From Sclerodactyla briareus (lineage: Eukaryota > Echinodermata > Holothuroidea > Dendrochirotida > Sclerodactylidae): DNA of 64,000 bases. The position numbers and the translations under genes are program-made. The stretch covers positions 620,001 to 684,000 of the forward strand of contig JAODTK010005634.1 of the NCBI GenBank assembly GCA_026419785.1. The letters run 5' to 3'. Below are positions 38,001 through 50,000 of this stretch, piece by piece (within the stretch, counting starts at the first letter, position 1; each line of letters starts with the position of its first letter). Under the pieces are notes generated by a model that saw only the letters and a program-made list of their open reading frames with translations, was not told where the DNA came from and did not search any database.

Positions 38001-41000
38001 TCAAGTGGATTGGTCCATTGCAAAAACTTGAATTGCAGCCTTCTGCTGTTCAAGTGTTCGATGGCTCAGACAAAAGGCTCTCTCATTAATGGAAAAGCAG
38101 ACTACTCATTAGGCATTGCGCTCTATGAATATAAACAGGTATTAATGAAGCGGCAGCCATCTGGAGCCGACCACTGAGTGAGAGAGGTAGGATGAAAGAA
38201 GATTACCTAGTCATGTATCTTGATGCACAAGCACTGTCTCGGCCTAACCCTGTGAGGCTTCACAGGCTATAGTGCTGGAGTTAGGCTACTGCTTACATGT
38301 TTTGCTGCAACTGGACAAATTATGAGGATTCCTAGAGACCTAGAGTGTCACAGATACTACTCTGCCTCATCAACACTATTTTGTTCTGCAGTCAGTGGCC
38401 ATGGTGATTTTTATTTTAAAAATAAACATAGCCCTAAGTTATGTATGCAGATTGGAGGCACCTTATTGGTTGGAGCATGGTATTCGAAAAGTTTGGTTGA
38501 GTGCCTCTCTCATTGAGTGGCATATTTCTAGCAGCATGTCAATGTAGGACACCAATGTGGGTTACAGTCTGGGGAGGAAATACTCATTAAAACGGTGATA
38601 GACGGATGGAGGGTATTCACCAGAGTGTGACCTGCATATATCATGAGATCATTCGGGCAAGGAAAACATCTTACAAAGGAAATGAGGGACACAGACAAGC
38701 AAGAGACGAAAATCAAGAAACCCTGGGGGGTGGCCCTATATGGTCCTAATGGTAGCCTTAATAGCTATAACTCCATGTGGGGATGGTCCTAGACTGTCGA
38801 AAATGATAGCCATAATGGTATGGCCATTATGGCTAGCATTTTAGACAGCATAGTATCATAATGACCATAACTCCATGTGGGGATGGTACTAGACTGTCTA
38901 AATGATAGCCATAATGGTATGGCTATTATGGCTAGCATTTTAGACAGCATAGGATAATAATGACCATAACTCCATGTGGGGATGGTACTAGACTGTCTAA
39001 AATGACAGCCATAATGGTATGGCTATTATGGCTAACATTTTAGACAGTATAGGATCATAATGACCATAACTCCATGGGGGATGGTACTAGATTGTCTAAA
39101 ATGATAGCCATAATGGTATGGCCATTATGGCTAGCATTTTAGACAGCATAGGATAATAATGACCATAACTCCATGTGGGGATGGTCCTAGACTGTCGAAA
39201 ATGATAGCCATAATGGTATGGCTATTATGGCTAACATTTTAGACAGTATAGGATCATAATGACCATAACTCCATGTGGGGATGGTCCTAGACTGTCTAAA
39301 TGATAGCCATAATGGTATGGCCATTATGGCTAGCATTTTAGACAGCATAGGATAATAATGACCACAACTCATAATGTGGGGATGGCCCTATACTTTCTAC
39401 AATGCGCGCCATGATGGCCTTAATTATAACCCCACGACACTGGAAGTATCCGGGGGTATATGGTGTCAGGTGTGTTTCCGCCGCCGCCGTATCCGCCGCT
39501 GCCGTCCCAGGCTCTGCCGCCGCTGCCAGAAACTTTAGGCGTTAGCGCAATAACTCCCTAATGCTTCATCCGATTGATCTGAAACTTTGTACACATGTCT
39601 GCTCTTGAGAGTGGGCATCAACTGCAATGCTGGGGCCGCTAATTTGGGCATATTTTTACTGCGATATTTTGAAGTTAGTTGGATTCGAACAAAACTTGGT
39701 GGTAGGGACTATAGTTGATCCCGAAAAATGTGGTTGTCATTTATAGGTCAAATTTTCAGAATTTATGCAATTTTCCAAACTTTGTCAGATTTGAACAAAA
39801 CTTTGTAGATGGGGGTACATGGGCCTGACAAAGTTGAATTCTTTAAAGACCAATGTGGGTCAAATTTGCATAATTTATGTGACTTTTTGTACTTCCATGG
39901 ATATACAACAAGAAACTTGGTGGATAGAGGCTATCTCTGTTTCTGACTAAATTGGAGGGTCATTATGGTTTGGATACGTCTCCCAATGATTGCTCAAAAG
40001 TGGGAATATACGTGGGCGGTTTACTCGCCTACACATGTCTAGTTTGTTGTGTATGCCTTGATGTCCTCGGCTGACATGACTTACTCTGCTTGATTTTCTT
40101 GAACTTTGGTGGCTCGACCTTCCTGGCGAGAAGTCCGTGGGTGTGCTGCCACCAGACATCATAAGGGAGGTCATAGTCAAACTGCTCCTCGCAGAGGTTG
40201 ACACCTGGGAGAGACAAGATTAGACAATGGTCAGAAATGACAAAATGAACAATACATGAAAACTAAACATGATGTACCTGTTGTTCCAACACTGTATCAC
40301 CACTGCAATTGTAATTGGGAATGTCACAGGCCAAATTGATTGGGAATAGGCAGCTGAATTCTTTTTCCACATCTCAATAAATTCAGAACAAATTTTATTG
40401 AGGCTATCCACATCCACCAAGGTCTTAAAATCTGACAAATTTTGAAAATCACAATGACCCCCACTTTTACCCGATAATTATCATGATGCAGAGGAAAGCA
40501 TTTTTTTTTATCTTCAAGATAGTTAACAGTCCTAAACGTATGATGAAAATGTAATCAAATTTAGTACCTCTGCAAGAATACATTATTCACCAAAACAACA
40601 GGTTTGGGAATCTATGAATTTATGAATACTTACCCACATGGACTATGCACCCACCCACCATGCCACGTCAAGCTTCTGACAATTACACAAATGCGGGTTG
40701 GCCACCCCATTGCCCTCCACTTTTTCACAGGCTAGTTGTCTAGTTCGTTGAGTTTTCGGCTCTAAGATATGCGCCCAAGAAATTGATGTGGCATTGGGGG
40801 TGGGTGCATAGCCATGTGGGGTAAGTTGAATGAATGAGATAGATTAATGAATTTCCTCAACAATCTCAAGCATTCAACTCCCCACCCTTCTGATATCTAT
40901 TAATCCTTTTTTACTAATGCCCTGTGTGATCCCAGGATAATTTATCACCTTCGGGCATTTTTTGTACACGCATACGCAAACATTCTCCCAATCATTCTCA

Positions 41001-44000
41001 CACTATTAGCAAACTAGACATCAACCAAACTCTCTAGAGAAAAGAAGGAATGAAATATAATCTGTGGGTGAATCTTCCATATATTATTCATTCACTTGAC
41101 GATGATGCATGCAAAGCCTCTATGGCATGACCTATTGTAGTGAAAACCCAATCAACCCAAACCCATTCATCAATATTTTATAAAATACAAATTAAGATTC
41201 AGAACAATATTTAAATCAATCTGATTCAATCAAGGCAATCGATCTGGTAACAGCCATGAATTTTTTTTTTTATTCAAAGAATCGCGATATATTAGGTCAA
41301 ATCAAAATTTATTAATTAAAAAAAGAATGAATCATCATTCACTTCAAGTACAAATGACGTGAAATGAGATTTGAAATCCGCCTGAATAAAACTGACATTT
41401 GACCAACTTGGAAGAATATTCAAAATAAGACAAAGCATGGTCCAGGTCTATTCATTCATGCTGCCCCCCCACACCACACAGTGATTGAGAATGAGGCGAG
41501 CGACCAGAATCCACCAATGGCAGTGATTCACAGGCTTTTGACGACAATCAATCAATTTACGGTCATTCAAATGGGCGCAGGTAGGCTACAAATGTAGATC
41601 GAGCCTAATTATTTGTAATCCCCTTGAATTTGCATACCATCTGGCCATCCTGACATTGACTCTGATCGTGTGCTGACTGGGTTTAAAATGAGGCCAAAAC
41701 CTCTTAGGATGTAGCGAGCAACATTTAGAGTAGACCACTTACGCTCATGCCATCTCAAGAGACCCACGGACAGACTGATTAGGAAAATAGCCTGTTATCG
41801 AGAAGGCTACATAACTCCTTGATTGACGACTAAACTACTTCCTGGGGTTAAAATTAAAGACAATCGTGTATCTAGATAATGGACGTTTTGGTAGCCAGCT
41901 GTGAACTCAACATTTTTCACCACTTATCACAATCTTCACCTTACCGATAATACCCCTCCAAGACTTCCCCTTTATTCGATTTACCTTTGCCTTCAGAAAA
42001 TAAGTTGCTAATCACCACTTTACGTATGCTCACATGTACATACGACTATTAGTGGCTCATGCTGCAACATACCACATGCCTCAATTTTGCATGGAACCCA
42101 AGCCTGATGCAACATGATTCCCCTGAACCTTGCTTTAAATTGCTGAACCCTTCAATCATAATTGTGGTACATCAACTTTTCAGAGAATCAATTCTACATT
42201 CATGGAATTTTATGCAGGTCTACTGTAAGCTTCTGCGAATCATAGCATCCCTTTTCGCAAATCAACGATTGCTTGAATATTTATCCAGTGTCAATGTTGT
42301 CAGTTGTAATTGAGTGTGTGCGAACATGATCAAGGTTTCACTCTCGCAACACCGTCATAGTTAGGATTCATTGGAGCAGAATTGCTACAGTAAACCTCTC
42401 AATCACTGTCTGTATCTATATCTGTATTGAAACTAAACTTCCCATATAGGAACAGCACTGCCCATGATTAATTTGGGTATGTTGAGCCAGAAAAGTCCCA
42501 AAGCCCAGTGATTCCTTGACGATCCTGATCTGATCGAGTTAAATCATTGTTCCCTGACAAGGTTGTCCCTCATCCTGGTCCATCATACGACCCCACCCCC
42601 CTTCCTGATAAAAAAATTAGGGTTTATTTACTCATTATGGTGAACCCACATACCGAATATGAGGGAGCTATACATCCTTGTGGGGTTGAGTTAACAAGCT
42701 GAGCTCAGGCCAAAATTCATAATTCCTCACATTTTCACCTAAAAATAAACGGCTTTGTCCACATAAGAGACAATAAGGACAGGTCCTCATTCTGACCAAT
42801 CTACAAGCACTGTCGACTTCATATACTCATCATGGGCACCTACAATTTTTCTTGAAAGTGACCCCTGTCTACAACTCCCAATGAGAAAGCTGCATACCAA
42901 AATATCAGCTTGATTGGACCAGGCATTCAGGAGTTATCATGTCCACGTGTTTTCGAGACCTTGACATCTGTTCACATCAGGTGACCTTTGACTTGTTCCC
43001 AAACAATAGGCTTCATGTACTTCATTAAGGGAGCCACATACCAGTATGAACGATCCAAACAGGTAGGATTGAGTTATTGTGTTCACAAGCCAGACTGGTC
43101 AAAATATCAGTTTTTCATGATTGCTCAATTCTTTCCGAAATACCACGCAAAACACACCAAAAACAACAGGGTCTTACAACCTCATGGAGAATGTGCAGAC
43201 CAATTTCAGCTTCTTGTACCAAGTATTAGCGCCTTTTTCAGACTGTGACCCAGATGCCCTCTGACCGACCCAAAACGATATGAATCCTGATACTCATATA
43301 GGGAACCAAATACAGGGGGTTGCAGTTATCTGTTCACAAGACAGGTGTCAAAGGGATAGCATTAAAGGTCTTTCAAGGTAAAAAAAAAAATTTTGTGTTC
43401 ATCTAAAGGGTTCTATGAGGGAGAGGAAAATATGACACATATTTCCCATTAAGTGAGCTGTATTTTGTTGATCATGTGTGGGACTGAGGCCCCAAAATAT
43501 AAGCCAGTGCTAACCCTGTGCCTCACAGACATACATACACACAACGCTCTCACTCGGCTCCTTTGCATTATTATGATGCACCAGGGAGTACGAGTGGGCT
43601 TCCAGTTCCAGTTTTGAGTGCAATTACGTCTATATGACAGAAATTGAGAACCGTCTGGAGTATTCAAAAGGTTGCCATTTGTCACCACGCGTAAAGCATA
43701 TGGCTAGAGAGTGCTGCCATGGTTCAGATGTAAAACAATCAATTCTCACATGGTTTCAGGGTTTTCAATTTCATGAGGGATAGTTCTCTTTATGCCTCCT
43801 GGTGCAGGATAGAAGGGAAGGTGCTCGCGACAAACACATGCTACAAATTTGGCAATGTGGAGCGTCAATGGGCTGGCAGTCATGCATGTCTCGTAATCAT
43901 CAGCTTTGTTAATTCGACGACAGTGAGCATGGTGGCGCAGTGAAGGAAAACACTGACAACATCATACGGTACAGGGCATATAATTTGGACGTTTTTCAAG

Positions 44001-47000
44001 AGAGACACCAGAAACACCACTCACAACTAGATACAAGATGCAGAGCCAGGACCATGATACAAAATAATAGTGAACTTAACCTTGTGAAATCGTAGCTACT
44101 TAGTTACAGGAAAGAATGTTGCATGGGTGAGGCAGGGAATAATGACAATGATGGGGGGGGGGGGGTAAGGTCAGGTAAGACAATGGCTACGGCCCAAAAG
44201 AAAAAGTGGGGAGAAAAAAGGGAAAACAGAAAAAATGTTGCGTCCCTACAAACATTGTCAGTCCACTACCCCCCCCCCATGAGAAAATTGTGTATATACA
44301 CCCCGACTGCAAGATCGGGGTAGTGCATGTGCTATGTGCCTGTATGGGTAAACCAAACACCATCTTTCTGGATCCAATGCTAGCGTATTTTTACAAATTT
44401 GCAGACTATTTGTTAGCCATCATCACCAATATCCAAAGCTCCTTCAATTTTCATCGTTTTATCCCTCATTAATTTAATGGCCGTGTTGAATGCACAGATA
44501 CAGGACTATTGGATGGAATATAGGTCATAATGAGGGGCAAAGAGAAGTGGCCAAAGACATCCAAGAGGAAGTTATATCAAGGATTTACACATACAATGGA
44601 GGGCCATTCAATTCTACTTCCAGGCACCGTAATATCAAATTGCTCGTCATAAATGGAAGGGATCAACCTACACGTTATGTATGAAGGGGGGTGGGGGGGG
44701 AGGTAAGGAGGAAAAAGGGGAAGCATCGATTGGGAGGGGGGATGGCAGAAGCAGGTACTTAAATTCAAGGTGAATCTAGGTCAGGGGTCAAGAAACAACC
44801 ATGGATAGCAAGAGGCTAGACAAGGTCAGTTATGACCCAAACCAGAGTGTACAATTGGATTCGAAGATGGGTAAAATAACAATTCCATTTCAACATACCC
44901 TAGTGTAGTCTCTACGGGTACTCACCGACCATGAAAAGGGAATGGAAGCAGACCTCCGACCGGAAGCTCAGTACCTCCTCTTCATTCTTTTCATCATCAG
45001 ACTTCTTCTTACACTGCAAGGAGGAATGGCATAATTGAAACCCATCCACTCACTAAATTTATCTGCTTGGAGGGGATCAATAATACCCCTCCCCCCTGCC
45101 TATTTGTATTGTCTCTAGTGTATGATAATGCCCTTCAAAAACATAGTAGCATATGATTAGGGATGGAAATACCCTTTGGGGGTTAGTATAATAAAGAGGA
45201 GCTTTTTGATTCCTTGCGGAGGCAACAGGAATCTCTGAGTCATGCCCACATGCGTAAGTGTTGTGTGTGGTCGGTGTGTGTGTGTGTGTGTGTTTGTGTT
45301 GTCAGCACGATTATCTACATTATGCAACTGGTATCAAGTTCAAATTAGGTATGTGGGTTGCAACTATGGGTGAGGGAGACCCCAATGTTTCGCGGTGCCC
45401 GTTTCAGTTCATTCATGGTCATTAGAGGGCAAAGTTCAAAACGTTTCGTCAAAGCACGATATCTAACGACGCAAGACATCTATCAAGAATTCAAAAATTG
45501 GGTATGTGGGTAGCTGGTATGGTGAGGATGACCCCTATTGTTGTGGTGAGGTCAAGGTCATTCAAGATCACCCAGGAAATTTCATTTTCTCGGCCACCGA
45601 AACATTTGAGCGGACTAGTCATAATGAGAAAGTTTCGTTCGGCTGAGCGAAATACATCTGGTGACAGACTTCTGACCTCATTGGACCTTTTGACCTTGTG
45701 ACCTCATTTGATCTTTTGACCTGGTGATTTTGCATGCTTTTTTGGGTTGGCGATGCGCTTGTTAACAAAACAAAAAACGTCAATGACACTACCACACTAC
45801 GATACTCTTATCACAAGCTATCCAAGAAGGGGAAGGTCAAGACAGAATTGGCCAAAAATCAGGTTTTTTCATGATTGCTCAATTCTTTCCGAAATTACCC
45901 GCAAACCACACCAAAAACAACAGGGTCGCTTAATACCTCAGGGAATGTGCCAGACCAAATTTCAGTTATTGTACCAGTATTCTCGCCTTTTTTCAGCTTT
46001 GACCCAGGTGACCTGACCTGACCCCAAAAACGAACTGAATCCTGTACTCCTTATAGGGAACCAAATACAGGGGGGGTTGAGGCTCCTGTCCACAAGACAG
46101 GTGTCACCAGGGATAGCATTAGTACAAGGATCTCAAGGGTAAAAAAAAATATTTGTGTCCATCTAAAGGTTCATATGCGGGAGGAAACATATGACAATAT
46201 TTCCCATAAGTGCTCTTATTGTGATTTCATGTGTTGTGACTGAGCCCCAAAATTTATAAGCCAGTGCTAACCCTGTGCCTCACATACATACATACACACA
46301 TACGGCCACGCGGCTCCTTTGCCATATTTATGATGTCACCAGGAGTACGAGGTGCGGGCTTCCAGTTCCAGTTGGTGAGTGCAATTACAGTCTCATATGC
46401 AGAAATTGAGAAACCGTCTGAGTATTTCATCAAAAGGTTGCCAATTTGTCACCACGAGTAAATGCATCAGTGCGAAGAAGAGATGCTGCCATGTTTCAGT
46501 ATGTTAAAACAATCATTCGTCATCATGGTTTTACAGGGTTTTCAATTTCATGGGATAGTGCTCTCTGCTCCGTGTGCAGATAGAGGGAAGGTTGTCGTCG
46601 AAACCAAAAACAGGCTCCAATTGGCAATGGTGGAGCGTAAATGGGCTGGCCCAGTCATGCATTGTCTCGTTAAATCATCCAGCTTTTTAATTCGACGGAG
46701 TGGCATGGATGGCGCCGTGAAGGAAAACACATGCAAATCCAACAAAGGTACCAGGGCGATAATGGGAACTGTTTAAGAGATGAAACAGAAAACCACTCAC
46801 AACTAGATACAAGATGCAGAGCCAGGACCAGATACAAAATAATAGTGGACTTAACCTTGGAAACATCGTAGCTACTATTTAACAGGAAAGAAATAAAGAA
46901 GTTTGCAGGGTGATGAGGCACTTGAAATAGACAATGATGGGGGGGGGGGGTCAGGTCAGGTACGACAATGGCTACGGCCAAAAGGAACGCTGGGGAGAAC

Positions 47001-50000
47001 ACAAGTAATACAGAATAAAATGTTGTTGGTCCCTACAAACCTTGTCAGTACAACTACCCCTCCCCCATAGAAATGTGGTATAGATACACCCTGACTGCAA
47101 TGATCAGGGGTTGGTGGGGTTTAGTGCATGTGCTATGTGCCTGTATGGGTAAACCACAACACCATCTTTCTGGATCCAACTGCTAGCTTCATTTTACAAA
47201 TTGCAGACTATTTGTTAGAAATCATCACCAAATATCAAAGATCCTTCAATTTCATCGTTTTATCCCTCATTAATTTCTAATGGCCGGGTGGAATGCAGCA
47301 GCAGTAACAGGACTATTGGATTGGAATATAGTCAATTAATGAGGGGCAAAGAGGAAGTGGCAAAGGCCATCCAAGAGGCAGTGTATATCAAGGATTCCCT
47401 ACAATGGAGGGCCATTCAATTCTACTTCCTAGGCACAGTACATATCAAAATTGGTAATAAATGGAAGGCACCAAACGTGAGGTATGCAGGGGGGTGGGGG
47501 GGGAGGTTAATTGATTTTAATTTAATGAGGAGGAAGGAAGGGGAGGAATAGAATCATCGATTATGGGAGGGGGGAGATAGGGGGATGGCCAGACACAGAA
47601 GCAGGGTGGGTTACAGGGGGTACTTTAAAATTGGTACTTTTAAATATCAAGTTGTAGTTATAGTTAGTTCTTGTTAGAGTAGTTAGTAGTAGTTAGTAGT
47701 AGTATCTAGCTAGGTCGGGGTTCAGGCGTCAAGAAGAAACACCATGGGAAGAGAGAGTAGAGAGAAGAAGAGGAAGAAGAAGAAGAAAGAGAAGAATAAA
47801 AAGTAGAAGAGACAAGTAGAAGAGGAGAGGGCTTAGGGAAAAGAGGGCTATTCTGAAGAACACCATGGGAGTAGAGAGGTAGAAGAAGTGAAGAGGCTAT
47901 TAGAAAGAGAGAGAGGGAGAAGAAGAAGAGAGTAAGAGCTATTGTAGCAGTAGAGTAGAGTTAGAAGAAAGAAGTAGTTTAGAAGAGAGAAAGATAGAAG
48001 TAGAGAACAAGTAGGTAGAAGAAGTCAGAAACGAGAGTGTAGAAGAGGGGTCTATGGCTATATTATAGAGGCTACCAAGTGTCAGTCTACAGTTTATGAC
48101 CACCCAATCCAGAGAGTACCATCTGGAGTCGAATGCGGGGTGTTTTAATAAAGTATTTACTTTTATTTAAAAATAACAAATTCCATTTCAACTACCTTAC
48201 CTAGGGTAGTTTAGGTGTAGTTTAGGTACTCACCGACCATCATGGTTGAAAGGGAAAAAGGGAAGCGAAATGGAAGAGAAGCAAAGCAAGAATGGAAGCC
48301 GACTCCGACCGGAAGCGAATACTCAGTAACCTCCCTGCAATTTTCTTTTCTCATATCAGACTTCTTCTTACCACTGCAAGGAGGAGAAAAAATGGCATGA
48401 AATTGAAACCCTATCACTCACTAATGTTATCTGCTTGGGACGGGGGGATCAATTAATACCCCCTCCCTTGCTCTATTTTGATATTGCTCTCTAGTGTATA
48501 TGATAATGATTTCAAAAAACACCATAGTGCCTTATGCATTATTAGGGATGGAAATAACATTTGGGGGTTAGTAGATAAAGGAGCTTTTTTTTTTGATTCC
48601 TTGCGGATGCAAAGGCAAGGCAAACAGGAATAAATCTATGCTGCTGACAGTCATGCACAGTGCGTAAGTGTGTTGTGTGTGTCTGTGTGTCGCTGGTTGT
48701 GGTGCTGTGTGTGTGTGGTTTGGTTGTGGTCAGCACAGATATTCTAACATATGCAAAACTGGTTATTCAAGTTTCAAATTAGGTATGTGGTGTTGCTGCA
48801 AATATGGGGGGACGGACCCCTATTGTTCGGGTTGGTGCCCCCCGTTCAAGTCATTCAAGGGACACGAGAGGGCAAGTTCAAAAAGGTTGTCAGCACGATA
48901 TTTATAACGAAACGCCAGAAGATCTACAAGTTCAAATGGGTATTGTGGGGTCGTTAGCATAGCAGCGTAGGTTAAGGCATGTATGGTGAGGGAACCATTT
49001 ATATGTTTTTGCTTGTCAGCGTAAGGTCTCATTCAAGATAACCACAGGAAAATTGTCATTTGTCTCGGCAACGAACATTTTGGAGGACTGCCTTAATGGA
49101 AGGTCGTTCGTCTGTGAGCGAAATACATCTGGTGAAGACTTTCTTTGACATCATTTGACCTTGTTTTGCCCTTTTGAAATCATTGACTTTTGACCTGGTG
49201 ATTTTGCTGCTTTTTTTGTGGTGGGCCAGATGCGTTGGCGGCCTTTGTTTTTTTTTTCTTGTTTTTTTTTTGGTTGTTATTTTTGTTTGGTTTTTGTTTT
49301 GTTTTTGTTTTTTTGTTTTTTTTTTGTGTTTTTTTTGGGTTTTTTCTGGGTTTTGTTTTTTTGGTTTTTGTTTTTTTTTTGTTTTTTTTTTGTTCTTTGT
49401 TATTTTTTTTGTTTGTTGTTTGTTTTTATGTTGTTTTTGTTTGTTTTTTTTTTGTTTTTTTTGTTAATGTGTGTTTAGGTTAGTTTTTTTTTGTTTTTGT
49501 TTTTGTTTTGTTTGTTTTTTTTTTTTGTGTTTTTGTTGGTGTTGTCATTTTTTTTTTTTTGGTTTGTTTTTGTTATTTTGTTTGTTTTGTTTGTGTTTGT
49601 TTTTTTTTTGTTTTTGCGTTTTGTTAACACAAACAAACCAAAGATCAAGACACTACCAAACTACGATACTCTTATCACAAGCTATTCTCAAGGAATGGGG
49701 AGGAAGGGTCAAGACAGCTTGCCTTAAAACACTGAAAGGTGGATAAATTTGGAATTGACATCTGCTCGTCCAGCCCACGTTATATCTAAGGAATGCACAT
49801 ATATATCAAGTTCAAATTAATTGTGTGGGGGAGGTACACATGATGAAAAGTTTAACCCTATGTTTTTGCGTATCAGGTCAAAGGTCATCCAGGTCACCAT
49901 AGGGACAAATCCTTTATATTTGAACGATTCATGTACAGAGTGAAACGAGAACAAGCCATATAGCCAACCAAAACAAATATTTTTCCCCCGTCCAGTGAAG

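Larger units (their letters stand above)
45846..49723. repeat. Tandem segmental duplication, copy B (expanded)
   Basis: Same landmarks in the same order as copy A, but 3.9 kb long. Most extra length is a purine-rich insert (about 47620-48150) and a T/G-rich insert (about 49240-49620), both absent from copy A. Alignment elsewhere is disturbed by very frequent 1-3 bp indels, the pattern of uncorrected long reads rather than of simple divergence. Confidence 0.85.

Noticed and set aside
38735-39420. CRISPR-like regular spacing of repeats
   Set aside because: Units are head-to-tail with no unique spacers, in an animal gene intron; it is a satellite.
49174-49746. Several overlapping F/L/C-rich plus-strand open frames of 78-97 residues, membrane-like
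   Set aside because: Pure translation of the T/G low-complexity tract; no composition or context of a real membrane protein.
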